From: Actinostola sp. cb2023
Taxonomy: Eukaryota > Cnidaria > Anthozoa > Actiniaria > Actinostolidae
Assembly (NCBI GenBank): GCA_033675265.1
Contig: JAUJYZ010001538.1
Location: 521,001 to 585,000 of the forward strand
Length of the DNA: 64,000 nucleotides
Direction of reading: 5' to 3'
Shown: positions 34,176-45,805 of the stretch, in pieces
Position numbering within the stretch: position 1 is the stretch's first letter
Layout of the letters: every line of letters starts with the position of its first letter
The notes under the pieces: model-generated
The model's database searches: none
What the model was told of the DNA's origin: nothing
The model's input: only the letters and a program-made list of their open reading frames with translations
Position numbers and translations under genes: made by a program

Positions 34176-36060
34176 CTAAGAGATCATGTGCTTTAGCACC
34201 AAGTTTAACTTTAACATTAGCAAATGGAGAAATTTGTCAAGTAAAATAGTTGAAATAAATTTCTTACTCAAACAACTTAAATTGGACAATTGCTCAAAGT
34301 CATTCTGCTGTACAATTTTCTGGTGACTTCCAATAAGTATGAATTTGAGGGTATTACAAGTAACTTTGGAATTCCCTAACTCTACCAAAGTTTGAACAAC
34401 TTTCATTGCATCTCTTGTGCCATCAGATGTGTAGAATGAACCTTGCAGAACACAATTGTTACAATTTGCTAAACATCTGAATTCTTCTATCTGCTCACCA
34501 AAGTAATTCATTATGAGCTTGTGTCTGCACTGAACAGGATCTTCAAGAGATATTATCAGATCATTTAGCACATCACACTGTTGATCAAAGTTACCTTGGC
34601 GCTTAAATAACTTGTAAAGTAAAGACTTGTCTGAATAACTGTAGTATAAATAACATCAGGCAGGACTACCATCTCTTCCCCCTCTTCCACACTGCTGGAA
34701 ATATTCCTCCAAATATTCCTCCATTTTGGCATGTATGACATATCTGACATCTGGTTTGTCAATACCCATTCCAAATGATGCTTTAGCAATCATCACTTTT
34801 ACCTCTCCAGACATCCATTTTTCAAAATTTGCATTTCTTAATTTTCCAGAAAGCTGTCCATGATAAATAACACAATCCACATTCCTTTTTTTTAGTTCTC
34901 CTTGTATCTTTGACACTTCTTTTGCAAGAACACAGTAAATGATGCCACATTCGTCCTTGTGTTCTAAGATAAACTTTGACAAGTAGTTGATTTCCTTTTT
35001 CAACAACATTTAATGACAGATTGTCTCTATGCACTGAGTGTGCCACAACCTCCCAAAAATCTTTGCCAAATAAATATTTCAGCTGATCTAGAATTCTACT
35101 TGGAACAGTTGCGCTCAAGAGAAGTTTTGGGGCTTCAAATATTGCAAGTCTCTCTGCTATCTCTTTATATATCGGTCTAAAAGTAGAGCCCCAAGTAGAG
35201 ATAGTGTGCGCCTCGTCAAACACTATTCTTTCGAGCCCTCCCTCACTGTCGAGCAGAGTAATTGTTTCCATCAGTTGACCGTGAAGCATTTCTGGTGTGA
35301 CATATACCAGCTTGTACTCCTTTAAGTTTGCCAACTACTGATGCTCAACCACTGTTTCCATCCCACCTATAAACATACATGACGGAATGCTTAAATGGAG
35401 TGAGCGATCAAGGAGTTCTTCGATTAACGAGCGAATTGGAGAGACCACGATCGTTGGTTTCGATGAAACTGATGCAGGCAGCATGAATGTCAAACTTTTG
35501 CCTCCGCCGGTTCCCATAATTGCCAAAACAGTGTTCATTGTCAACGTTTTAAGAATCGTTTCTTACTGTAGTGGTTTAAAACTCGTGTGTCCAAATACGT
35601 TCAATAAAGCTGAGTCAATGAAATCACTTGAACTTGAAGAAGAGTCGTGTTCAATGGCGGTATTCCACCGTACTGCTGAATTATTTCCCCTCTGAGTGTT
35701 ATCTGCTGAGCAGTTGTTGGAGTTTTCTTCAACTTCACCAGAAACAACCAGCCTTCTGAGAACTACTCGTGGGAATAAGCCGCCGCGGTAGTTTCCTTCC
35801 TTTATGTCGTACTCGAACGTGGTTCTTGTTGAATATAATGATTCGACAAACAAGCACGATGCATCAATGTGGAATCGACTCAGGACACAAGCAGTCCTGA
35901 GAGCTGCTTCATAGCTTGACTTTGCTTTCAAAGTAACGTCGATTATATCGGCGTTAATTCTGAATTCCTTAACTTCTTCTTCTTCATCTACTGGTGGAAT
36001 ATCATGTAATACTGACAAAACAGCGAGAATGTTGTCATTATCCGCCATGTTGGTTTGCAC
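34176..36060 (-). pseudogene. RecQ-like ATP-dependent DNA helicase pseudogene
   Basis: From 36048 (MADNDNILAVLSVLHD) the minus strand reads an acidic N-terminal region, then helicase motif I (GTGGGKS near 35500), Ia region, motif II as DEAH (near 35220), motif III (LLSATVP near 35110), motifs IV-V (KVMIAKASFGMGIDKPDVR) and VI (QQCGRGGRDGS near 34680), then a C-terminal region with a Cys cluster (CLANCNNCVL) like the RecQ zinc-binding domain. Stops near 35550 and 35337, a frameshift near 34980-35020 and others near 34640 break it, so no full product is possible. RecQ helicases unwind DNA during repair; copies like this are often amplified in invertebrate genomes, possibly as element passengers. 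Confidence 0.85.
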
Positions 36061-36800
36061 GCAAATAATATTCGAGAGTGGTCCCCTGGTAAGCCAAATT
36101 CAAACTTCCCCTCCCTGATCAGTAGCAGTTGGATGCTCACTTTGAGATGCGCAGATGGGACAAACAATGTCGAGTTTTGGCAGGCAACTCCTCCGTTTTC
36201 TCCTTAGGGCCAAGTCCCTCTCGGCCTTCGCCCTCGCTGGGACAGGGATCCCATCACTCTCTCTGCCTTTTTTTTTTTCCCCGTTCCGTTGGAGTTGCAT
36301 GCGGAGGAGGCTAGTGTCGGTTGTCGTTCGGATAGCTGGTTATGTGCACGCGTGGTTTTCATGCTTCACCTATTTCTTAGTTTTATAATTAGTGCTAATT
36401 AGTACTATTTAGTTAGTTAATTATTTAGTACTAAATGGTATTATTTATGTTGCATGGTTTAAGTGTTTGTAATCTATGATAACACTATACTGTAAATAAA
36501 TCTATAAAAGCACCCACAAGGCAGTTCTCTCTATTACATCTATTCTAGCTTTTAGGAATAAAACTACTTGAAAAATGTGTAACCAAATAACAATATTATG
36601 TTTTTAAAATACTCATGAGAGTAAAAGTTCATGTTTTTATGAAAAAAGCAACATTGTGCAAATTTATAACAAAAAATGGCATGACATATACCATTTAACA
36701 GTTGGTTGAGTACTAAGTTAAGAAAAAAAAACAACCAAAAGCAATTCACTGATTAAAGCTACACTTTTACAGTCTGAAATATGATTGCCGGCTGTCATCA
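36061..36800. other. No gene recognised
   Basis: A GC-richer block (about 36100-36310) upstream of the RecQ-like start has an open but unrecognised frame on each strand; the remainder is AT-rich. Confidence 0.35.
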
Positions 36801-37110
36801 TCATACACTGTAGAAGTACTGTTGTTGCTGCTGTGTATTTATGCCACTAATAGCACTTGCCAGTTGCAGGGCCATGGAATCTGTGAATGCTTTCACTTCC
36901 TCCTTCCTCAGCTCAGCTTCTCTCTTACTTTGTTTTTCTAAGGCCTTAAGAAACTTTTCGTCACGAAACTCTGTCAAGGCATTTCCAAGCAAATTTCATT
37001 TTTGGATTTTTTGCCTTTCTTTTGACATCTCTTATCATCTGCAGTTTTCCTTTTTATGTCACTGGGATTAGCTGGTGGCTGTGGTGTTAGTTCAGGAAGA
37101 TTATCGTTAG
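36801..37110 (-). pseudogene. Harbinger Myb/SANT-like accessory protein, C-terminal remnant
   Basis: The minus strand reads KRKTADDKRCQKKGKKSK, then after a one-base shift LGNALTEFRDEKFLKALE and KREAELRKEEVKAF, a charged coiled coil as found at the C-terminus of the Myb-like DNA-binding protein encoded with Harbinger transposases. It lies about 0.7 kb from the nuclease remnant at 37827-38430 on the same strand, which supports the link. The Myb domain itself was not found. Confidence 0.5.
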
Positions 37111-37436
37111 TAGCTGTTTGATTGGAAAAACCCTTATCAGTATATCATTGATATTAATTTTATGATTTTAAACTACATAATGGTAATTCAAAAAATATTT
37201 GCATTGTGTTGAAAATTATCAGACTTCTTGAAATTGGTTCTACATATATCTGATTAATGACCAGATGTGAATATGACAGATAATGATATTAATTGCATGC
37301 ATTAATGTATAATCTGAGAATGTAACAATATGTCATACTTTCTTCAACAAAGCCACATTTCGGACAACAGAATTCATTAGAGTACAAAAATAGTGATATA
37401 TCTATTGTTTTCTATTTCTATTCTATTGTGCTATTT

Positions 37437-37674
37437 AGGGACTTGACATAAATTAGCAGGGAATAGGGGGATGGGGGTGGGTCATGGTTTGTAAAGACAG
37501 TAGAAAAGGGTGGGTCACCAAAAAAATAAGCTGTCAAAAAGGGTGGGTCATGATATTTTGAGCCATGGCTCAGGGAAGGGTCACCATATTTCATGCCAAT
37601 GTGCTGGGTGGGTCAGAAAATTTTCAGGCATTTAATCTGAATCAACACCCCCTGCTAATTTAGGTCAAGTCCCT
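37437..37674. mobile_element. MITE-like inverted repeat
   Basis: AGGGACTTGACATAAATTAG at the left is mirrored by CTAATTTAGGTCAAGTCCCT at the right. The inside has GGGTGGGTCA phrases. It separates the two Harbinger remnants. Confidence 0.7.
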
Positions 37675-37826
37675 TGCAGACCTCGTGCAAAACGTTGCAT
37701 GGATTTAGTGTTTGTACTCTAAAATAAAGGAGTTGAGCTGATAAAATTCAAGTTGAATAAAGCTGACTGATATTATCTAAAATTGTACATCAAAACTAAC
37801 CACTACTTTTTGTAAAGAAATTCAGT

Positions 37827-38430
37827 TCAGCCTTTTCTTATCTGTGTAGCTTCTGTAGTTGTGACTGACTGGCTTGTTGTTTCAAAAATATGTGTGGAGT
37901 CTTGTGCATTATTCATGTACCAATTTTCTTGAAATGCATCATCTGTTGCTTCACAAATGTTATGCAAAATACAACATGCTGAAATTTTATTTGGTAGATA
38001 TTTCACACTTTTCAGTAGACACCAACATCGGCCTTTTAATCGACCCAGTGTCCCTTCAACCACCATCCTGGCTCTACTCAGCTGAAAATTGAAGTTGATT
38101 TCTTTCTCTGTCAAATTTTCCCTATCAGGGTATCCCTTCGTCATCCAGGGTAAAAGAGGGTAAGCACCATCACCAATAAGCATTATTGGGACATCGACCC
38201 CACACATTTATTTGGTCAACTGAAAAGACCACAAGTAATTTATTATTAGTTTATTTTAAGAGTACAAAGTATGTAATGCAAGAATAGAATAGAAACACTT
38301 TTTATTAGATAAGCACATACATCAGGAAAAAGAGTTTGCTTTTGCCCCTTTGCACACAACCCTGAGTTGTAAAAAAACTCTAGCATCGTGTACTTTACCT
38401 GGCCATTTGATGTTAATGTCATGAACATTC
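37827..38430 (-). pseudogene. Harbinger (HARBI1-like) DDE nuclease C-terminal half
   Basis: On the minus strand, IKWPGKVHDARVF (near 38400) holds the first visible catalytic aspartate context, followed by a frame change and an insertion or intron. Then IMLIGDGAYPLLPWMTKGY gives the second aspartate and SRARMVVEGTLGRLKGRC the glutamate, as in the DDE_Tnp_4 family. The N-terminal half is missing and frames are broken, so it is inactive. The nearby 38532-39783 element has Harbinger-like ends and may be its non-autonomous partner, but shared termini were not shown. Confidence 0.8.
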
Positions 38431-38531
38431 ACAAAAAATGCTTTTGGTTAGATTTGAGTAGGCGCTACTAGCCTTCCATCTTTGAGAAATGCATTACTAG
38501 TGTCTTAAATAATAGAACATAATAACACTCA

Positions 38532-38635
38532 GGCCTAGTTCAAACGCCGTACTTTCCAAGAGCCGTTCTTATTATTACTACACGTTCGTATTTTGAACGA
38601 GCTTTTGCTCCTAGACGTTAACGTGGGTAAATAAA

Positions 38636-38676
<41 letters not shown>

Positions 38677-39783
38677 ACTCGTGCCCAGGCCAAAGGCACG
38701 AGGTATAAAATACAGCGAGTATTTTTATTTTTTTTCCAACGTCAGAAAATCTCAAAGTTGTACAATCTCCAGTCACATGCTCTCGAGACGCCATTTTGTA
38801 TTTTAGACAAAGCGAAGAAGGCTTCGGCGATTCATGTGGAGTTTCACGAGCAAAATCTTGCACTTTTTATTCGTCGGAGTGTTAAGTTGAGTGCTAAAGA
38901 CGAGAAGATCTACAAATTTGAGATCGCCACCCCTTCGATCGTGTCTTACGAAGTCGAAGAAGATGGCTATTTTGGACTCACCACACGAACTGAGACCAGC
39001 AAATGGGTCAAATGCCATGAGCTTCGCTCGATAAAACTGTCAACATGCCGATATTCACGAACTGAAACAATGACACATGGAAGCCTTGAAAACTTTTATC
39101 AGTTATACAAACTTGAAGTTAAACTGAAGCATTACATACCTAGCATGGAGGATGGATAACTGATCCGATCCAGAACGGCAAAAGCTTATGAGTCCGCCGT
39201 AGAGACTGACGAACTAACAATCAGTCAAGATTATATATGGACAATATACAGTATGCTATTCATATCTATAAACTTGAAGATGAATAATAATAAGGCTTCG
39301 GCGATTCATGTGGAGTTTCACGAATTGGACTTGAATTCCTTTCATTATTGCATTTGTGTATCGATTGCCATTTTCATTATTACATGTAATACTATTTTCT
39401 ATTACTTTCAAACAAGTTTTAAAATATATTTAAGCTTAAACTGCCGTGCTACATGTACGTCTGACAACCGTGCCCGAAACCCACTATTAAAATACGCTTC
39501 AAACCTTCAAATAACTATCAATCTTTATTTATAGCAAGTATTTCAAGAACGAGGTAGAAAAGGGAAGCTTTGAAGCGAAAATCAAACTCATATATACAAA
39601 CTTCGAAATCCACACTTCCACAGGGATCCAAATCCTTGAAGCATGTCAGTACATGTAGCTCATTCCCAACAGGGCACGAGTGTACATTGCCCATAGCAAT
39701 GTCTAGTTTCAAAAGAAGCCACCTCATTATCCATTGTTTTAAATGAGAACGGCTCATGATTAGTACGACGTCTGAACTAGGCC
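38532..39783. mobile_element. Non-autonomous PIF/Harbinger-like element with TCA target duplication
   Basis: Ends GGCCTAGTTCAAACGCCGTA and its near complement GGCCTAGTTCAGACGTCGTA are flanked by TCA on both sides (38529-38531 and 39784-39786), fitting the 3-bp TNA-type duplication of Harbinger. A (GATT)n microsatellite lies at about 38638-38680. A 35-bp phrase GGCTTCGGCGATTCATGTGG occurs twice inside (about 38820 and 39296). Confidence 0.75.
38671..39159 (+). CDS. Hypothetical ORF inside the Harbinger-like element
   Basis: The frame of 162 codons begins MITRAQAKGTRYKIQ and includes KASAIHVEFHEQNLALFIRR and TPSIVSYEVEEDGYFGL. It looks like genuine, non-repetitive protein sequence, but I do not recognise it. 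Part of it (ASAIHVEFHE) is repeated in the frame at 39253-39534. It could be a captured host exon or an element-encoded protein. Confidence 0.35.
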
Positions 39784-39870
39784 TCAGGTATTGATGTCTC
39801 CCATAATACTACAGCACTACATACAATTTGCAGCTGAAAATGGTACTGATATAATTATGATAATATAATA

Positions 39871-40060
39871 GACCTCTTTAGCTTGTATGCAAATTGCATT
39901 TTTCAAACCATGTGATGTAAACATGATATTCTCTGGAGAATTGTTCCTTTATATTTCTGAAATTTATTCGTTCATATTGAAAGGACTAATTCTCCAGAGA
40001 ATATCATGTTTACATTACATGGTTTGAAATGGGCAATTTACATACGAAGCTATAGAGGTC
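39871..40060. mobile_element. TA-flanked MITE
   Basis: GACCTCTTTAGCTTGTATGC and its near complement are the ends; TA flanks both sides. Longer inner arms share TTCTCCAGAGAATATCATG. Confidence 0.75.
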
Positions 40061-40169
40061 TAGTGAACTGTTTTTCTTTGGTGAATACAACGTATACATT
40101 GACCCAAGAGACTAGCTGAGAAGTAAAGTTATCTACTAAAGTCAATATGCGAAAAATGAAAAAACTAGA

Positions 40170-41023
40170 AATGTTGTCACTGACTAGAAATTTAATTTGG
40201 ACGTTTCGGTTGATGCTACAACCTTCCTCAGCAGCGATGTTATGACAGGCTATAATAATGTGGATCATTTACATAAACTGTTATATACACAAGGGAAATA
40301 AATATGTTCGTTAATTGAGTTGCATTCACGTATAGAATGCCACGCTTCCAAGAAAAGTCTCTTGCCCCATTGGGGTTCACGATCGATGATCCTGGCGTCT
40401 TCGAAGTTGAATTGGTGGCCCGTTTCAATGTGGTGTTTGGCTAACAAAGAATTGCGGTCAAGTGTGAACACGGCTTTAATATGTTCTTTGATGCGTGTTT
40501 TTAAGGCGCGTGATGTCTGCCCTATGTAGCACTTCTCACAATCTTTGCATCCAATGCGGTAGATGACATCAGTAGTGGCGTCTCTGTCTCCCCTGTCCTT
40601 GGGTTTCTTGAGTATAGCTGAGATAGTGTGTACTGGCTTGTGCACGACTCTTATGTTAAATTTGTTTAAGGTCCTGGTTATTTTTTCTGAAATCCCTTGG
40701 ATGTACGGAAGTACTACGAAACCTCGCCGTTCATGTTGTTCTTGTTGCGGTGATTGTTGGTTGGACTGTTGTTTACTTGGTCTGTAGTTCTGTAGAAAAT
40801 GTGTGGGGTAACCATTTGCATGCAATGCTTTGAAGACGTGCTTTTCCTCTGATGATCTTTCTCTGGGTGTAGAAGGAATATTGTGGGCTCGATAGAGTAG
40901 TGTTTTAGCAACCGCCCGTTTGTGTCCTGAATGGTGGTGCGAATTGAAATCGAGATATCGGTCGGTCAGGTCGTCAATTGGGTACCCTGTGTCAAAACAT
41001 GTCACGACATGTTTTATTCGCAA
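40170..41023 (-). mobile_element. Penelope-like element, 5'-truncated, GIY-YIG endonuclease end
   Basis: The 252-codon frame 41023-40265 ends with a GIY-YIG domain: DVIYRIGCKDCEKCYIGQTS then RIKEHIKAV and HHIETGHQFNFEDARII. This is the C-terminal endonuclease of Penelope-like elements, which follows the reverse transcriptase. The cysteine pair CKDC before the YIG block is also typical. The upstream part resembles the end of the reverse-transcriptase region; the catalytic block is absent, so the copy is 5' truncated. About 35-65 bp after the stop lies a small hammerhead-like motif, as is known for this class. Confidence 0.85.
40200..40231 (-). ncRNA. Small hammerhead ribozyme-like core of the Penelope element
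   Basis: On the minus strand: CTGAGGA (fits CUGANGA), a GGTTG/CAACC stem II with six-base loop, GAAA, then ACGT and C. The palindromic ACGU stem III and C17 match the dimer-forming variants reported for Penelope-like elements. This is the best-conserved core in the window. Confidence 0.6.
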
Positions 41024-41059
41024 TCTATTTCACTGTTTACGGACAATAATCACTTCCAC

Positions 41060-43240
41060 TGAATCGATCGATATCCTGATTTTATACACCAACCGTCAAG
41101 CTAAAATCTTAACGATATCTTATCATAACAAACATCTCCAAATTCGCAGTGATACTGGTAGATCTATGAATGGAGTTTCGTCGTTTTCAAAGCCCTCGTT
41201 CGATATCCTGATTTTATACAAACATCTCCAACAGTCAAGCTAAAATCTTAATGGTATCTAATCATAACAAACATTTCCAAATTCACAGTGATACTGGTAC
41301 ATGTAGATCTATGAATGGAGTTTCCCGTTGTTTAGCCTTCGATCGTTCTCCTGATTTTATACAAACATCTCCAACAGTCAAGCTAAATTCGCGGTGATAC
41401 TGGTAGACTCTATGAATGGATCTGTTTCGTCGTTTTCACTGAAGCCCTCGATCGATATCCTATCTATGAATGGAGTTTCGTCGTTATATAGCCCTGATAT
41501 CCTGATAATATAACTCTTCTGATAGTGATACACTCCACTAGCTGTCACTCAGTCCCCATTGGTCCTAGACCTTTTCAATGCCGAAGTACTACTTTTACAG
41601 TGATTTTATATAATAATCAAAACGTATTAAACAGATACGAACAATCTAAATGTAAACAAACATCGATCGCACGTACTGCATGGAACACATCCCGCTTCTC
41701 AATGCCGAAATACTGCTTTTACGATATAGCTAATGATGATACCAACAATAACTGGTCAACTGACAAACATCTACAACTGAACTAATATTGGTCAAGCTAT
41801 TAAATCGGAATGGAGTTTTTGATTATCCTGATAATAACAATCTTATACACATGCAGATTCTCTGAATGCCGAAGTACTGCTATCTAATGAATACCAACAA
41901 TAACTATACAAACATCTCCAACCGAATTAATCTAGATCAAGCTATTAATTCGCGGTGTCGTACTGAATGGAGTTTGGTCTTTTTCAAAGCCCTCGATATC
42001 CTGATAATAACAATATCGTTTGTTACACATCCCGTTTCTCAATGCCGAAATACTGCTATCTAATATGATACCAACAATAAGGGAGTATATATATATGCAT
42101 ATTATGTTATAAAAATGTTATATATAACAAAATAAATTATGCAAGTATCTCCTTATGTAAGTTGAATATTTTACATAATATTTTACATTATTTATAAATT
42201 CACTAACAGAACGGAATTTATGCAAATAATCAGTTGCATCAATTCATTTCGTTATGTAAGTGAAAATGTGTTTATATAACGGAATTTATGCAAGTAATCA
42301 GTTGCATAAATACATTTCGTTATGTAAGTGAAAATGTGTTTATATAACGGAATTTATGCAAGTAATCAGTTGCATAAATTCATTTCGTTATATGAGTGAA
42401 AATGTGTTTATATAACGGAATTTATGCAAGTAATCAGTTGCATAAATTAATTTCGTTATATGAGTGAAAATGTGTTTATATAACGGAATTTATGCAAGTA
42501 ATCAGTTGCACAATTAATTTCGTTATGCAAGTGAAAATGTGTTTATATAACGGAATTTATGCAAGTAATCAGTTGCATAAATACATTTCGTTATATGAGT
42601 GAAAATGTGTTTATATAACGGAATTTATGCAAGTAATCAGTTGCATAAATTAATTTCGTTATGTAAGTGAAAATGTGTTTATATAACGGAATTTATGCAA
42701 GTAATCAGTTGCACAATTAATTTCGTTATGCAAGTGAAAATGTGTTTATATAACGGAATTTATGCAAGTAATCAGTTGCATAAATTCTGTTATGTAATGA
42801 AACTTTTATTCACAGAAAAAACTTATTGCATAAATAATTTTGTTATATAGAAGAAGATAATCACATATTATGCGAATATAAGTTATCCCCAACAATAACT
42901 GTGGTCAACAAACATCTCCAACGATTAATTTTGATCAATTTGCGGTACTGTCAGATACTGAATAGTCAGTTTCGTGGTTTTCAAAGCACTCTATATCCTG
43001 ATATAACAATATCTTCTGATACACATCCTGTTTCTCAATGCCGAAGTACTGCTTTTACGATATCCGCTCTAACTGAATGATACCACTAGAACAATAACTA
43101 GTCAACAAACATCTATAACAATATGCGATCAAGCTAATTCGCGTTACGGGCCGTACTGACTGATGGAGTTTCGTAGTTTTCAAAGCCCTCGATATCCCGA
43201 TAACAACAATGTATTTTGATACACATCTCGCTTATAAAAG
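41060..43240. repeat. Degenerate repeats of about 130-170 bp
   Basis: Phrases such as GATATCCTGAT, ACAAACATCTCCAA, TCTCAATGCCGAA, and GAATGGAGTTTCGTCG recur in the same order about eight times, both before and after the 68-bp array. This is a decayed tandem repeat with no coding content. Confidence 0.65.
42190..42800. repeat. 68-bp tandem array, about eight copies
   Basis: GTGTTTATATAACGGAATTT recurs at 42268, 42336, about 42404, 42472, 42539 and 42607 onward with a 67-68 bp period. Units alternate small variants (TACATTTCG, TTAATTTCG), suggesting a two-unit duplication history. Confidence 0.9.
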
Positions 43241-43435
43241 CTTATAAATAACGAATCTCCAAGTGCTATTTCGCCTAATACCTGAGTGAATGATGCGAAA
43301 ATCTGAAAAGTGACTTGCGATCGTAATAAATTCAATGACTTTATATTCGATCGTTTACAAAGCCGGCAACCCAAACTTATGCCATTATAAACGTGTAAAC
43401 ATCTTCCTTCACTACTATTATCATGCTCGAGGATC

Positions 43436-44310
43436 CAGTCAAAGATCTGCCTCCAAAGGACTTGAATTTGTAGACAAAATACACACATTTCTTTTGTCAT
43501 GCCACTTAGTGAAAACTACCCTACCTTTTTGCCAAACAACATTCTCGTCGGATTTCAGTTTTGCCTTAGCGCAATTAGGCATTCCCTTCCTGTTGATTCT
43601 TACCGTACCACATGCGAAGGTGTCCTGTACTTCCAGATGCTCTAATAACCTCAATGAACTAAAACAGTTATTGAAAAAAATATGATGCCCCTTATTCATG
43701 AATGGTTGTACTAACCTTGTCACTACATGATATCCCAGTCCGTGTGTCAGGCTTTGTCCTATTTCCCTTCCGAGGTAGGTGTTGAAGTTCAAAACATAGC
43801 CATTGCTCGAGTCGGCGGCCATCCAAACTTTGATGCCATATTGTCGGTTTCGCTGGCATGTACTGTCGAAATGAAAGCCTACCTTTGTATGCGACCATCC
43901 CCTCATTGACGGAAATATTCTTGGAGGGCTGAAAATTATTTAAAAACTTACCTTTGATGTAATCTATGACCGGACGTACCTTGTAAAGACGATCAAAGTT
44001 GGCGGCTTCACAGGACGGTTCTTGAGTGGAGTCGTTGAAATGTAGATAGATTGTTATCTCTTGGAACCTGTTCTTGGTCATTACTTTCTTGATTCCCACA
44101 TTCCCAAAGAAGTCATCTGTACAGCGCAATACTTGGAAGTCGTACCATACCCATGATTATTCGTACACCAAAGTAAGCTTTCATCTCAAGGCGTGTCACT
44201 TTGGTAAACTTGGCGAGACGGTCGGGCGATGTTGTCAATTTCTGTCTTGCGTAACGGTTGGTTTTAGCAACAATCTGGTCCTATAAATCATCTCCAAAGA
44301 AGGCAGAACA
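43436..44310 (-). pseudogene. piggyBac transposase fragment with altered catalytic residues
   Basis: This minus-strand stretch aligns with residues about 104-395 of the intact piggyBac at 54058-55758. It is cut off at both ends and frameshifted near 43850-43900. At the first catalytic position the intact copy has SVDEGMVAYKG and this copy SVNEGMVAYKG; at the second it has FFDNYF versus FFNNCF here. Both aspartates are thus asparagine, each by one G-to-A change. It lies just outside the left end of the 19-kb TNP2/BEN element. Confidence 0.9.
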
Positions 44311-44612
44311 CGACGGTGTTCAGAAGATGAAAATGATCAATTTGAGCGTAGAACACCAAACAATGAAAGAGCTTGTCATCTCAGCCAGCATGGACTGCCA
44401 AGCTGAAAGTACCAAAACCCTCGGCGAAATTTGGTCCCAGGTTAACAACGTAAGTACATGTACTGCCAGTTGCTAAATAACAGTGATAGTGAAACGTACA
44501 TGGTAACCACGTATTTCGCAAATTACTCAATTGGGTAGACAAGAAGCCAACAAAGAGAGGACACGTCAAGTCGTGGTTTAGCCAGTTTTGGTACAAAAGA
44601 AGAATACATGTC

Positions 44613-45300
44613 CCCATACCAACAATTTTATCCGGGTTTTATATGGGTTATATATGGGCCATATATGGGCCATATATGGAAAATATATGGCACTGTATTT
44701 TTATATGCGGGCCATATATGGGCCCGAATTTTGGAGTCTCCCTGAAATTCAGAAATATATGGGATAAATAAGGCAACAAATACCCATATATGGCCCATAT
44801 ATGGGATATATATGGGCTGAGAATTTCAAAAATTGAAATATGTGGAAAATATGCGGGTTATATGGGCCATATATGGGCCGTATATTCACTGTTAAAATTG
44901 AATATGTGGAAAATATATGGGTAAAATATTTGAGAAATTGAAATATGTGGAAAATATGCAGGTTATATGGGCCATATATTCACTGTTAAAATTGAATATG
45001 TGGAAAATATACGGGTAAAATATTTCAGAAATTGAAAATATGCGGGTTATATGGACCATATATTCACTGTTGAAATTGAATATGTGGAAAATATCCAGGT
45101 AACATCATGGGCATGCAATTATATTGAAGAAATAGAAAACAGGTGTGCAGATCGGGACATTTTAAGGCAAGTTTTCAATTTTGTTCATTACAAAAATATT
45201 GCAGAATACGCATCCTTTGGTCAATCAGAGAGCACATTATATCAGTTATTTTATGAGCCATATTAATTTAAAATTGAAAAATGTGGAAAATATCTGGATT
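44613..45300. repeat. Left subterminal repeat array
   Basis: About eleven ATATATGG copies fall within the first 320 bp, many as CCATATATGG palindromes or GGAAAATATATGG. Longer units with ATGTGGAAAATATGCGGG and ATATTCACTGTTAAAATTGA follow. A small open frame here is repeat-derived. Confidence 0.85.
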
Positions 45301-45427
45301 TAAAAGATGCACTTCCTCTTGTAGCATGCACAAACCTCAAAGCGTGTTTGTATTCAAATAAGTGACGTTTCTACCACGCCCTATACTAATTTCTTACAAA
45401 CCCCTAGTATGACGATAAAACATGGTC

Positions 45428-45805
45428 TCTTGAAGGAATGGTTAACGCTCAGTGTGTGTCCATCGAGTTATGGATGCACGCGGGAGGCTGCTAAGCACGA
45501 GAAGTGTTTAGGGTCACACGAGGCGTTGCCGAGTGAGACTCTACATGTAGTTTCTTGAGTGCTTAATTAGCAGCCAACCAAGCTAAACGTGCATCCATAA
45601 CTCGATGGATGCACAGCTGAAGTGTTGACCATTTCTTTTATAACATAGTTACTATAAATTCAAATTGTCATAGAATTTTATTTTCCAACTGATTTCAGAG
45701 CGCACGCTATGCCAATGACGTGAGTTCATTGAGTTATGGATGCACACTCGCGCGCTAATTAGCCAATCAGAGCACACGTTATATATCAATGCTATGTTAT
45801 AACGT
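45428..45805 (-). repeat. Dispersed repeat family copy 1 (inverse orientation)
   Basis: Contains the self-complementary block GTGCATCCATAACTCGATGG and phrases ACGCGTGC/GCACACGT, TTGGCTAATTA and GCTATGCCAATGACGTGAG. The same blocks in opposite orientation occur at 47902-48200 and 53221-53462. Confidence 0.75.

Noticed and set aside
44613..45300. Gene in the frame 45051-45266
   Set aside because: It begins in the subterminal repeat array and has no recognisable content.
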